This document shows, piece after piece, positions 48,647-59,844 of a DNA stretch of 64,000 bases (the stretch's first letter is position 1; every line of letters starts with the position of its first letter). A model generated the notes under the pieces. The model was given only the letters and a program-made list of their open reading frames with translations, was not told where the DNA came from and made no database searches. The position numbers were made by a program, and so were the translations under genes. The stretch is from JADFNB01 sp036397455 (lineage in GTDB: Bacteria > Gemmatimonadota > Gemmatimonadetes > Gemmatimonadales > GWC2-71-9), in the NCBI GenBank assembly GCA_036397455.1, contig DASWIX010000035.1, positions 1 to 64,000 on the forward strand, in the 5' to 3' direction.

Positions 48647-50128
48647 CTACCGAATCGGCATCGATACCATCAACTGGTGCGTCGTCACGTGCGAGTCCTG
48701 CAGCGTGAGCGGTCCGCTCGGCGCGATGAGGATGTCAGCCGCCGCCGCCGCTTCCATGCTGGCACGAGCGTCACCCCCCCATGCGACGCCCGGGCGCCCC
48801 GTGCCGGTCGTGACCCGTCCGACATATTGCAGCTCCAGGTCGGAGAGATGGACGCGTACGCCCCAGCTCGGCATCCATTCGACCCAATGTTCGTGGGTCC
48901 GACGGTTTGTTCCCTCCACGAAGTCGGCCTGACGCAGCCGGTAGTCGATGGAACGCGCCTGCACGCCGAGTTGCAGCGTTACCTGTCCTACCTCGCGCGC
49001 AATGCCGCTGCGCATGTGCACGTTCGAGAATCGGAATCGGTTATCCACGGTCTTGCCGCCGCTGGGAATGACACCGGTCGCCGACGTGACCGGTCCGTCG
49101 GCTTCCGCCCACGTATGGCTGCGAATCGGTTCGTACACCAGGTCCAGTCCGAACGTGGACGGACCGTTGGTCCGCGCGACCCCGATTCCGATGTTGTAGG
49201 CCCACGTGGTTCCCGGATCGCGCGGGATGTTCATGATCTCATAGTTGGGAATCTTCGGGTGTGACTTGCGGTTAGCCGTGAGCGCCGCGCCGATCCGCCA
49301 CGTGTCGCCAAGCGGCTGGGTGTAGCCCAGGTGCGTGCCCCACGTATTCGTCCGGTCGAGGTTCCGCTCGAAGCGACCGCGGGGCTCGACGAGCCACTGC
49401 GTGGAGTCGATCACGATCCAATCGACGTAGGTGACCTCGTGCGTCATCGACAGCCGATGATGTAGCACGGTGGCCTCGAACGACCGCGCCTTGCCAAGGT
49501 CGGCGCTCAGGCCCGCGCGCACATCCGCCATGTAGCCGAACTGCACCAGGTTCTCGCTCATGGCGTAGAGCAAATCGACGCCATCCACCGCGTTGAGATC
49601 GGCGACAAAGGCGCTCACACCGACCGCGAGACGTCCGTCACGAGCCTCAGAACCGAGATACCCGAATGCGTAGAGATTGCTGTTGGACCGCTCGCTCAGC
49701 GTCTCGCCGATGATGGGGGATGTGATGCGTGAGTCGAACGGCTCGACGAACACCGGTCCGAAGAAGCCGTCACCCGCGCGGACCTCCTGAAACGCGACCG
49801 CGCCACCGCCAAACCACGCGTTGGAGCGAAGCAGCGCGGCGAACGGCAGCGACAGGCCGCTGCCGGCGCGACCGGAGATCCCGTAGTACGCGGGTGACGA
49901 GATCAGGAGCGACTCGCGCAGTCTGGCCCCCTTCGCCGGATTGACGAACGGATCGGCCAGCGGGTCATCGAGTGCAATGGAGACATCCCCCATCGCGAGC
50001 CGGTACGAGGGAAACAACACGAACTGATCGCCGGCGGCCACCGGAACGGTCTTGACGTCGATGAGCTGAGCGGTGGCGACCACCGGGCACAGCACAAGCG
50101 ACACAAGCAACAACGGCGCGTATTTCAT
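48647..50128 (-). CDS. Outer-membrane barrel protein, PorV/FadL-like
   Basis: A 493-residue protein with signal peptide MKYAPLLLVSLVLCPVVATA. The early segment FPSYRLAMGDVSIALDDPLA with DPFVNPAKGARLRES is typical of PorV/FadL-superfamily proteins, where an Asn/Pro-rich N-terminal plug precedes the barrel. Many strand pairs follow (FGYLGSEARDGRLAVGVSAF, WRIGAALTANRKSHP), ending ...TTHQLMVSMPIR. Probably an outer-membrane channel or scaffold. It is divergent from the TPR kinase gene. Confidence 0.68.
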   Translation of the reverse strand: MKYAPLLLVSLVLCPVVATAQLIDVKTVPVAAGDQFVLFPSYRLAMGDVSIALDDPLADPFVNPAKGARLRESLLISSPAYYGISGRAGSGLSLPFAALLRSNAWFGGGAVAFQEVRAGDGFFGPVFVEPFDSRITSPIIGETLSERSNSNLYAFGYLGSEARDGRLAVGVSAFVADLNAVDGVDLLYAMSENLVQFGYMADVRAGLSADLGKARSFEATVLHHRLSMTHEVTYVDWIVIDSTQWLVEPRGRFERNLDRTNTWGTHLGYTQPLGDTWRIGAALTANRKSHPKIPNYEIMNIPRDPGTTWAYNIGIGVARTNGPSTFGLDLVYEPIRSHTWAEADGPVTSATGVIPSGGKTVDNRFRFSNVHMRSGIAREVGQVTLQLGVQARSIDYRLRQADFVEGTNRRTHEHWVEWMPSWGVRVHLSDLELQYVGRVTTGTGRPGVAWGGDARASMEAAAAADILIAPSGPLTLQDSHVTTHQLMVSMPIR

Positions 50129-50577
50129 CGAGTCTCCGGAGGCTGGCGTGAGGACGCGTGCGGCGCGCCCCGCGACATGGCGCAGCGCGCTCTCCATCTG
50201 AGCAACGACCGGCGCGCCCCGCGTCTGTCAACGGGAGTCCGGACCCCCCCGGGGCGGAATCGGGAAGCGACGCCCGCTAACCGAGGATGGCGCAGGCGCT
50301 TACCGCTGCTCGGCCAATCTCACTGCAAACCACCGGACGGTTTGAGGCTGTCAGACATCTATAAGGGAATGAAGACTCGGAAGGGGGGGCGAGGTGAGCG
50401 TCGGGATTGCGCGACGGGCTACGCGTCGTGTGGGGAACCGCGGTTCTCCGGCGGGGTGTGAAACCCGACGGGATCACGTTCGATTGCGTTCCGCGCCTGC
50501 GTCCTGCGATGCGTCGATCGCCTCCGGTGGCTGCTCGCTGGCGTGGCGGGTATTGTTCGCTCGCGCCTCTGCATGGA
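50129..50577. other. Divergent intergenic region between barrel and kinase genes
   Basis: About 450 bases containing the divergent promoters; no gene, repeat or RNA recognised. Open frames on both strands lack coding character. Confidence 0.4.
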
Positions 50578-53472
<2,895 letters not shown>

Positions 53473-53577
53473 CGCCACTGAGCAAGCCTTCGCGCTGCCT
53501 TAACCGAGGCTTCATATGCCGGGCCGCATGATAGGTTGGGTCGGAGTCTGTTCCGTCTCCTCAGGAGCGAGGCCACC

Positions 53578-54771
53578 ATGCGCCCACCTCGATGTTTGTG
53601 GAGCCCGCCGTTCGCTATCGGCTGGGCATGCGTCCTCGGTTCGTGCGTCGTGTTCGCGGCTTCGGCCGTCGCGCAGGACGAGGCCGGACCGACGCGGCGC
53701 GCCTCCGAAGGCGCGGCGGTGTTCGAGGCGAAGGGGTGTGCCGCGTGCCACGCGCTCACCGGTCGCGGCTCCCCGAACGGTCCCGATCTGAGCAGGCCGG
53801 CCGCCGAGCGTTCGTTCTTCGATCTTGCGGCGGCCCTGTGGAATCACCTCCCGGCCATGGGTCAGCGTCTGCCGGCCGAGGACGGCGTGGCGCCCACGCT
53901 GACGCCCGAGGAGGCCAACAACGTCGCGGCATTCCTCTACACCCTCAACTACTTCGATCCGCCCGGCAACCCGAATGTCGGCCAGCGGTTGTTTGGGGAG
54001 AAGCAGTGCCGGACCTGTCATCAGGTGCAGCGAACCGGCGGGACCGAAGGGCCCGACCTCGATTTTCTCGGTCTCGGGTCGCCGGTGCACATTGCGACGG
54101 CCATGTGGAACCACGCAGCCGCCATGCAGCAAAAAATGGAGGATCGCCGCATTGTCCGTGCTGACATCTCGGGGAGGGAGCTGAACGATATCATCGCCTA
54201 CATCCGGTTTGCGTCCGTCCGCGCCGGCGGCGGCCCGACATTCGCGCTCGCGGGACGCGCGGACGAGGGTCGACGGCTGTTCCGCGAGTACCGGTGTGTG
54301 CATTGCCATGCGGTGGGTGGCGAGGGGGGATCCGCGGGACTGGACCTGGCCGATCGGTCGCGCAACATGAGCCTGCTTGATTTTTCCGCCGCGATGTGGA
54401 ACAAGGCGCCCGCGATGCTGGCCCGCGCCGATGCAGCCGGCATCGAGATTCCCGCACTCGGCGCCGCCGAGCTTGCAGACGTGATCGCGTACCTCTACGC
54501 CACTCGATACTTCCGTGAACGGGGTGACGCGACGGCGGGCCGGGCCCTGCTCGCGTCGAAGGGGTGCGTTGGGTGTCACAGCGTGGCGGGTGAAGGCGGG
54601 GGCGCCGCGTCCGATCTCGGCCAGCCCGGCACATCCCGGACTTCCGCCGCGGCGCTTGCCGCGATGTGGAATCATCTCGCGGTGCGCCGTGACGTGACGG
54701 AAGGTGGCACGTGGCCGTCGCTATCGCCGCAGAACATGGCCGATCTGCTGGTGTTCCTCAGAACGCCTTGA
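53578..54771 (+). CDS. Secreted tetraheme c-type cytochrome with four repeated domains
   Basis: A 397-residue protein; signal peptide cleaved near ASAVAQ, AGGAGCGAGG upstream of the ATG. Four CxxCH sites: CAACH (54-58), CRTCH (144-148), CVHCH (240-244), CVGCH (330-334). After the first three hemes a recurring 'A.MWN..AAM/PAM' segment could supply the sixth-ligand Met; the fourth repeat (MWNHLAVRR) lacks it. The domains look like tandem duplications of one cytochrome c unit. The likely role is periplasmic electron transfer, perhaps to nitrogen-oxide reductases given nirS in the same window. Its 3' end overlaps the convergent phosphoesterase gene by 14 bp. Confidence 0.85.
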   Translation: MRPPRCLWSPPFAIGWACVLGSCVVFAASAVAQDEAGPTRRASEGAAVFEAKGCAACHALTGRGSPNGPDLSRPAAERSFFDLAAALWNHLPAMGQRLPAEDGVAPTLTPEEANNVAAFLYTLNYFDPPGNPNVGQRLFGEKQCRTCHQVQRTGGTEGPDLDFLGLGSPVHIATAMWNHAAAMQQKMEDRRIVRADISGRELNDIIAYIRFASVRAGGGPTFALAGRADEGRRLFREYRCVHCHAVGGEGGSAGLDLADRSRNMSLLDFSAAMWNKAPAMLARADAAGIEIPALGAAELADVIAYLYATRYFRERGDATAGRALLASKGCVGCHSVAGEGGGAASDLGQPGTSRTSAAALAAMWNHLAVRRDVTEGGTWPSLSPQNMADLLVFLRTP

Positions 54772-56071
54772 TGCCGCGATAGACCAGCGGGTCGCCCCGG
54801 TTGGAGACGTACACGTATGTGCGCGGGTGACCCCTGGTCCAACTTCCCGAGTTGAAGTACCGGGTTTCCGGCAAGGCGGCCCGCAAGCGCGCGGCGACGT
54901 GTCGCGCGCGATGCGTGTGACCGGCGACCAGTGTCGCGTAATCTGGGCGGAGGAGCCGGGGAAACGGGGCGACCGCCTGGTCAAACCGTGATCCCACACC
55001 GCACCAATAGTCGTCGAAGTCCGGGTTCCATTCGAACAGGGGCGCCTCGCTGCCCGGCAGCCCGTCATCCTCACGGGTGGTGGGTCCTCCCACGGCCGCG
55101 CCGACATCGATCCGATCGCATTTGACGGTGTAACGGGGATCGGCTCTAAAGAGGTCGCCCGCCGCCTGTACCGCGACGTTGATCAGATCGCCGGGCGACA
55201 GGTGCTGATTGGCGGCCTTTGCCTCACGCCACTTGTCGTAGAGGTGCCCAATGGCGCGTGGACGCGGGACCAACGGGAAGCCCAGCGCGTCGTGCGCCTC
55301 GAAGTACTCACCGACGAACTTGATGGCCCGTTCGTGATCGAGCGGCACGCCACCCACCCGCTTGACAATGGCCACGATGACGTTGAGCGCATGGGCCAAC
55401 CCGCCCGTGTGTGAACCGCCGGCCGATGCCTGCATGCGGTTCCACACGTACCGGAGGAAATAGTAGCCCGGCGCGTCGTATCGCCAATCCTCGAAATCGG
55501 CGTACACCGAATCGCCGTCGGAGAACTGGTTCCCGTGCTCGACGTAGAGCCGCAGCGGCAGGCTCTGATACCACGATCCGAAGTGCATGATGCCCGCGGG
55601 ATTCCCCGATCCAAAGTGTTGCGCCCAGGTCATGAAATGGTGCTGGAGCTCCGGACAGAACATCGCGTGATCGTGATTGCCCACGAGGTACACCACGTTG
55701 ATCCCGGCGTCGAGGAGTGCGGCGAGCCCCCGCGCCACGGCGGTGTGCGCCCCCATGATCGCGTCGATCTGCCAGATGCCCCGGTCGATGGCGAACCGTT
55801 CCTTCGCGGCCGAGTTCGCGGGAAACTCGAGATTGCTTCCGATCCGCGCCTCGTCGCCCTCGCCAAGTTCGTCATCGGGCACGGTCTCCCAGAGCTCGAG
55901 CACGTCGCCGTTCAACACAAAGTCCACGACGTTATAACGATGCCTGTGTTTGTGCCGGGCGAGCGTGCGGCAGAAACGGAGAAACGGCGCATCGGCGTCG
56001 AAATCATCCAAAGGGTTGTTACGGCCCATGTGAAGATCGCTGACGACGATCGCGAGGTGACGGGGCGGCAC
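54758..56071 (-). CDS. Calcineurin-like metallophosphoesterase
   Basis: A 437-residue protein with the full metallophosphoesterase motif set: SDLHMG (near residue 10), NGDVLE, VGNHDHAMF, and AGHTHRARH near the C-terminus, with HGNQF between. The insert of about 170 residues between GNHD and GHTH is larger than in LpxH-type enzymes. GTG at 56071 with AAGGAG upstream starts a few residues before the first motif, which is the norm. Substrate unknown; members include nucleotide and lipid phosphoesterases. Confidence 0.85.
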   Translation of the reverse strand: MPPRHLAIVVSDLHMGRNNPLDDFDADAPFLRFCRTLARHKHRHRYNVVDFVLNGDVLELWETVPDDELGEGDEARIGSNLEFPANSAAKERFAIDRGIWQIDAIMGAHTAVARGLAALLDAGINVVYLVGNHDHAMFCPELQHHFMTWAQHFGSGNPAGIMHFGSWYQSLPLRLYVEHGNQFSDGDSVYADFEDWRYDAPGYYFLRYVWNRMQASAGGSHTGGLAHALNVIVAIVKRVGGVPLDHERAIKFVGEYFEAHDALGFPLVPRPRAIGHLYDKWREAKAANQHLSPGDLINVAVQAAGDLFRADPRYTVKCDRIDVGAAVGGPTTREDDGLPGSEAPLFEWNPDFDDYWCGVGSRFDQAVAPFPRLLRPDYATLVAGHTHRARHVAARLRAALPETRYFNSGSWTRGHPRTYVYVSNRGDPLVYRGIKAF

Positions 56072-56094
56072 GGCAGGCTCCTTCCGCGGGGTGA

Positions 56095-56364
56095 TCAACT
56101 CTCCGGGTGTGTGTTCTCGATCTTCTCCACCACGATCCGCAGGTCCACGGCGAGGGCCGCAATCGCCCCGATCGCCGCCCACACCGGGACGAGCACGGCG
56201 CCAACCACGCCGATCGTCAGCGGTATTTCGACCAGCGTCTTGTCCTGATCATTCTTGATGATGATGCGACGGACGTTCCCCTCGTGGATGATCTCCTTGA
56301 TCTTGCTCACGAGGTTCTCCCCGCGCACCCTGAACTCCGACGTTTCCACGCGTTCGTCAGTCAC
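56095..56364 (-). CDS. DUF4342 protein
   Basis: An 89-residue protein: FRVRGENLVSKIKEIIHEGN, VRRIIIKNDQDKTLVEIPLT, IGVVGAVLVPVWAAIGAIAA, LAVDLRIVVEKI. This is the DUF4342 pattern (charged N-terminal ubiquitin-associated-like helix region and a single hydrophobic hairpin or helix). GTG start with AGGAGG upstream. It overlaps the topoisomerase gene by 8 bp and precedes the phosphoesterase by 23 bases; the three may be co-transcribed. Confidence 0.85.
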   Translation of the reverse strand: MTDERVETSEFRVRGENLVSKIKEIIHEGNVRRIIIKNDQDKTLVEIPLTIGVVGAVLVPVWAAIGAIAALAVDLRIVVEKIENTHPES

Positions 56365-57424
56365 GACCGATTTCCTCCTGGAGAAACTGCAAGACGTTTG
56401 CCTCGTCACGGCGGAGGGCCGCCGACAGCCGGGCGCGTTTTTCCTGTCCACCGGGCGCCGCAGGCGGCGGCGGGGCCAGCGAGCCGCGCAGGTACGCGTC
56501 GATGATCACCGGATGGACGTAGTACTTGCGACACACCGCGCGCGTATTCCCCAGCCGCGAGGCCACGGCGTCGATGGCACGGTTGACGTTGCGCTTCGCC
56601 TCACGCTCCGAGGTCGCCGGTCCGAGGTCACGTAACGCCTTGGCCGCAAGCATGGACCCGGCCCACGTGCGGAAGTCCTTGGCGGTGACGGCGGTGTGGG
56701 TCGAATCGCGGAGATAGGCGTTGATGTCCCCCGAGGTCACCGTCTGGCGGTTGCCGTCGCGGTCGAGGTACTGAAACAGGTCCTGCCCGGGCAAATCCTG
56801 GCACTGTTGGACGATGCGTGCCAGCCGACGGTCGGTAATCGATACTGAGTGCTGAATGCCACTCTTGCCCCGAAACTCGAACTTGAGTTGCGAGCCCGAA
56901 ACCGAGACGTGACGCGACCGCAACGTCGTCAATCCGTACGACCGGTTCTGGCGCGCGTACTCGTCGTTACCGACACGGATCAGCGTCTTGTCGAGCAATC
57001 GCACAATCGCGGCCATGACCTTCTTCCGGGTGAGTCCCGGACGGGACAGGTCGCGTTCGATCCGGACGCGCAGCTCGGGCAGCGCATCGCTGAATTGCAG
57101 CATCCGCCCGAACTTGGATTCGTCACGCAGGGCCCGATACCGCGCGTGATACCGGTACTGTTTTCGGCCTTTGATGTCGCGCGCGGTGACCTGAATGTGT
57201 CCCAGCGGGTCGGGGCAAATCCATACGTCGGTCCACCCGGGAGGAATCGTCAGGTCTTTGAGTCGCCGGAGCGTGGCACGGTTCGCAATCAGCGTTCCGT
57301 CAGGTGCGTAGTACGCGAAGCCCCGTCCCGCACCGCGTCGCCGGATGCCGGGATCGGCATCGGTGACGTAGGTGAGACCGGCCGAGTGCGCAGCCAGGAC
57401 GTGTTCGGTTGACGGACTTGCCAC
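56357..57424 (-). CDS. DNA topoisomerase IB
   Basis: A 355-residue bacterial/poxvirus-type topoisomerase IB. It shows the N-terminal domain LTYVTDADPGIRRRGAGRGF, WICPDPLGHIQVTARDIKGR, then the catalytic core KVMAAIVRLLDKTLIRVGND, SYGLTTLRSRHV, KDFRTWAGSMLAAKAL (catalytic Arg/Lys region) and the nucleophile Tyr in CRKYYVHP. It relaxes supercoils through a 3'-phosphotyrosine intermediate. GTG at 57424 with GGAG is preferred. All catalytic elements seem present. Confidence 0.93.
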   Translation of the reverse strand: MASPSTEHVLAAHSAGLTYVTDADPGIRRRGAGRGFAYYAPDGTLIANRATLRRLKDLTIPPGWTDVWICPDPLGHIQVTARDIKGRKQYRYHARYRALRDESKFGRMLQFSDALPELRVRIERDLSRPGLTRKKVMAAIVRLLDKTLIRVGNDEYARQNRSYGLTTLRSRHVSVSGSQLKFEFRGKSGIQHSVSITDRRLARIVQQCQDLPGQDLFQYLDRDGNRQTVTSGDINAYLRDSTHTAVTAKDFRTWAGSMLAAKALRDLGPATSEREAKRNVNRAIDAVASRLGNTRAVCRKYYVHPVIIDAYLRGSLAPPPPAAPGGQEKRARLSAALRRDEANVLQFLQEEIGRD

Positions 57425-57526
57425 AGACGCTCCGATGGACGGGGCGCTGCAACCGTAACCCGCTCCCACTCCGGGCGCAATTCCGACAGGTACCGAATGG
57501 CGCGCGGCACGCCATCACTGCCGCCG

Positions 57527-57760
57527 CTAGCGCTTCTTGGCGCGAGCGATCGCTTTCTTGGCTCGCTTCGCTTTCCCGGCGACCTTTCGCTTCACGGTAC
57601 GGATCCCCTTCGCGACCGTTTGCGTCGCCTTGGTCACACGTTTCGCCACCGCACGCTTGGCGCGAGTCGTCGCCTTTCCCGCGCGCTTCGCGACCTTGCG
57701 GACCGCTCGCTTCGCCTTCTTCACACGTCGCTTGATCGCCCTCTTGGACCGGGTCGCCAT
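57527..57760 (-). CDS. Lys/Arg/Ala-rich histone H1-like protein
   Basis: A 77-residue protein composed almost wholly of K, R, A, V and T (MATRSKRAIKRRVKKAKRAV, RKVAKRAGKATTRAKRAVAK...). Such proteins resemble the C-terminal tail of histone H1 / AlgP and are thought to bind DNA or RNA non-specifically. Its ATG starts the basic segment; the longer upstream frame is unrelated sequence. It lies beside topoisomerase IB on the same strand, fitting a nucleoid role. Confidence 0.7.
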   Translation of the reverse strand: MATRSKRAIKRRVKKAKRAVRKVAKRAGKATTRAKRAVAKRVTKATQTVAKGIRTVKRKVAGKAKRAKKAIARAKKR

Positions 57761-57884
57761 GTCGCCCTCCACGTACTGGTCACGTTGCGTTGGCCTGCGG
57801 AGTTTCGCTCCACAAGAATAACGGCGGACCTGATTCCGGGAAGCGGCCGCGGGCCGTCTATCTATCCGGGTGAGTGACCGCGCT

Positions 57885-58060
57885 GCGCCTCCAGCCCTCA
57901 GCCTCATCGCGAGGCCCACGATCAAGAGGTCGAACGCGTCCGGCGCGGTGATGATCCGCTCGAGCGCGCGCTCCGAACTCGTTTCCGCGCTCACCGCGTA
58001 TCCAAGCCGTCCCAACATCTCACGGGCCAGATCGGTGATCACCTCATCGTCATCCAAGCG
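57885..58060 (-). pseudogene. Response-regulator receiver domain remnant
   Basis: The minus frame reads DDDEVITDLAREMLGRLGYA, VSAETSSERALERIITAPDA, FDLLIVGLAMRLRAG, the first 55 or so residues of a receiver domain. The phosphoacceptor position expected in 'LLIVDLAMP' is Gly, and the second half of the domain is missing. No start codon stands just before it, so this is a decayed fragment, probably from a hybrid histidine kinase. Confidence 0.65.
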
Positions 58061-58144
58061 GGCTTTCCAGCCCGGGGGGGGGAGCACCAGGGGTAGCGGT
58101 TGCACTGCGTTCGCATTACATTGCAGTGCATTCGGGAAGGCCTG

Positions 58145-58412
58145 ATGGACGACCAACTTACGCTGCGACTCTCCCTGGACCTGGCCCGGGCCATCGAACG
58201 CCGAACGCCGGGCGCGGGAGCGCGGCGTGCCGCGGTCTCAGGTTGTCCGTGAAGCGATCCGGCATTACCTCGCCGCCACGCCGTCCGCCCCCGACCAGGC
58301 CGAGATCTGGGAACGCCTCGCCAGCTTTCAGGGCGTCGCACCCCTTGACGAGGATGCCGATGACGCGGATCCCCTCGCCCGCCAGATCAGGGATCGCAAC
58401 TGGCGGAGCTAG
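58145..58412 (+). pseudogene. RHH/VapB-type antitoxin frameshifted by a 7-bp tandem duplication
   Basis: The ATG opens MDDQLTLRLSLDLARAIERR, a CopG/ribbon-helix-helix start. GAACGCC then occurs twice in tandem (58196-58202 and 58203-58209), shifting the frame to a premature stop at 58253. Deleting one copy gives a continuous 86-residue antitoxin: ...ARERGVPRSQVVREAIRHYL, AATPSAPDQAEIWERLASFQ, DPLARQIRDRNWRS. GTG at 58227 could restart the C-terminal, toxin-binding part (61 residues) without the DNA-binding strand. The intact PIN toxin overlaps its end. Confidence 0.8.
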
Positions 58413-58846
58413 GTCCCGCGTCGCCGGCCGACGTCCTGCTCGATACCGGTCCGCTGGTCGCGTTCCTGAACCCGCGCGATCAGTGGCATGAGGCCTGTGC
58501 CGTGCACTGGCGCGAGCTTGCCGGCCGCTTCATCACGACGGAAGCGGTGCTGACAGAGGCGTCGCACGTCGTGGCGCGTGGGGGCCACTCGGCCACGCTG
58601 CCGCACGAGTTGATCCTGGCAGGCGCGATTCCCGTAGTGCCTTTGCCGGACGCGGCCCGGAAGCGGGCCATCGCGCTGATGCGGCGCTACGCGGACCTCC
58701 CCATGGATTACGCGGACGCGAGCCTGATAGTCGTCGCGGAAGCCCTGGTGCTCGATCAGGTATTCACCACCGACCGGCGGGGGTTTGCCACGTACCGGAT
58801 CGGCGGGCGCCGCAGCTTTGTCCTCATTCCGCCGGTGGTCGGATGA
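58400..58846 (+). CDS. PIN-domain (VapC-type) toxin with CTG start
   Basis: A 148-residue PIN ribonuclease. Acidic active-site residues: Asp 15 in VLLDTGPLVAFLN, Glu in FITTEAVLTEASHV, Asp in MDYADASLIVVAE and Asp in FTTDRRGFATY. The only start that keeps the first catalytic Asp is CTG at 58400, preceded by AGGGA at a spacing of six; GTG at 58502 would lose strand 1. Overlaps the antitoxin gene by 13 bp. With the antitoxin frameshifted the toxin should be unrestrained unless reinitiation or another antitoxin compensates. Confidence 0.82.
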   Translation: MAELGPASPADVLLDTGPLVAFLNPRDQWHEACAVHWRELAGRFITTEAVLTEASHVVARGGHSATLPHELILAGAIPVVPLPDAARKRAIALMRRYADLPMDYADASLIVVAEALVLDQVFTTDRRGFATYRIGGRRSFVLIPPVVG

Positions 58847-58976
58847 GAGGTTTGCGGTTCCCGACCCTTGAATCCGACTCGGCGCCCATCCGAGTTTCCC
58901 CATCCAGGTCGTGCTGCGCTCCTTGTGACACGTTGCGAGGACGGCTCCGAGCCGGCCTTGCTATAAGTTGACGATG

Positions 58977-59005
58977 ATATGGCAGACATATATTCTATGC
59001 CATAT
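58977..59005. promoter_or_regulatory. Inverted repeat at the antitoxin start codon (probable operator)
   Basis: ATATGGCA (58977-58984) and TGCCATAT (58998-59005) form a perfect 8-bp inverted repeat with a 13-bp centre; the right arm runs into the ATG of the RHH antitoxin. The position and AT-richness suit autoregulation by the antitoxin. Confidence 0.65.
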
Positions 59006-59288
59006 GTCAAACAGCGCCAAGACCACCGTCTACCTGAACGTGGATGACTACGCCGAGCTCAAGCGTCTGGCCGCGGAGGGTGGACGCACCGCCGCCGAAC
59101 TCGTGCGCGCAGCCGTTGCGGACTACGTCCGACGGGTGACGGGAGAGCCCGACGCGGAAACGGCGCGCCGGCTGGCCCTGTTCGATGCGGCCTCGGCACG
59201 CGTCCCCGACGGCCACCCGGGGAGGGCTCCGGGGACAGGCCGCGGCTGGACCCGCGACGAGCTGTACCGGCGTGGCAACGCTGATTGA
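59004..59288 (+). CDS. Ribbon-helix-helix (VapB-like) antitoxin
   Basis: A 94-residue protein: TTVYLNVDDYAELKRLAAEG, GRTAAELVRAAVADYVRRVT (the RHH fold), then a linker rich in Gly/Arg and the toxin-binding tail GWTRDELYRRGNAD. ATG at 59004 begins the strand; the earlier in-frame ATG at 58968 would run through the operator palindrome. It overlaps the toxin gene by 17 bp. Confidence 0.85.
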   Translation: MSNSAKTTVYLNVDDYAELKRLAAEGGRTAAELVRAAVADYVRRVTGEPDAETARRLALFDAASARVPDGHPGRAPGTGRGWTRDELYRRGNAD

Positions 59289-59703
59289 CACCAACGTCCT
59301 GGTGTACCGGGTAGACGCCCGGTATCCCGAGAAGCAGCGCATCGCCGCGGAAGTGCTGCGACAGGGCATCGCGGACGGAACCGCCTTCGTCCCCCATCAA
59401 GCCATAGTCGAGTTCGTCGCCGCGACGACCCGGCCGCTCGGCGATGGAGCGTGCCTGCTCGACCCGGCCGCGGCGCGACGCGAGGCCGAGGAGTTTCTCC
59501 TGCAGTTCGAGGTGCTCTACCCCAACGAGGCGGTTCTCCGCCTGGCGCTCCGTGGAGCGGCGGCGTACCAGCTCAGCTGGTTTGACGCCCACCTGTGGGC
59601 GTACGCCGAGCACTACGCCACGGACGAACTCCTCTCCGAGGACTTTCAGCACGGCCGCACCTACGGTACTGTCCGCGTGCGGAACCCGTTCATCCAATTG
59701 TAG
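59272..59703 (+). CDS. vapC: PIN-domain (VapC-type) toxin
   Basis: A 143-residue PIN ribonuclease beginning MATLIDTNVLVYRVDARYPE at GTG inside the antitoxin gene. Active-site acidic residues: Asp 6, Glu in QAIVEFVAAT, Asp in LSWFDAHLWAYAE and Asp in LLSEDFQHGRTY; the SEDF(Q)(H/D)G loop is typical of the FitB-like VapC branch. Completes a canonical VapBC pair with the preceding gene. Confidence 0.87.
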   Translation: MATLIDTNVLVYRVDARYPEKQRIAAEVLRQGIADGTAFVPHQAIVEFVAATTRPLGDGACLLDPAAARREAEEFLLQFEVLYPNEAVLRLALRGAAAYQLSWFDAHLWAYAEHYATDELLSEDFQHGRTYGTVRVRNPFIQL

Positions 59704-59844
59704 CACACTGTCGGTTGGCTGATCTGCTTGTGTCGGGCTTCGCACGATCATCGAGCCACGTCGTTCGTGAATGGAGGCAGTCGCCACGCAACGTACGACC
59801 CCACCCGGTCGTCGGCTTGCGGATAGCACCGTGACAGTCTCCGT

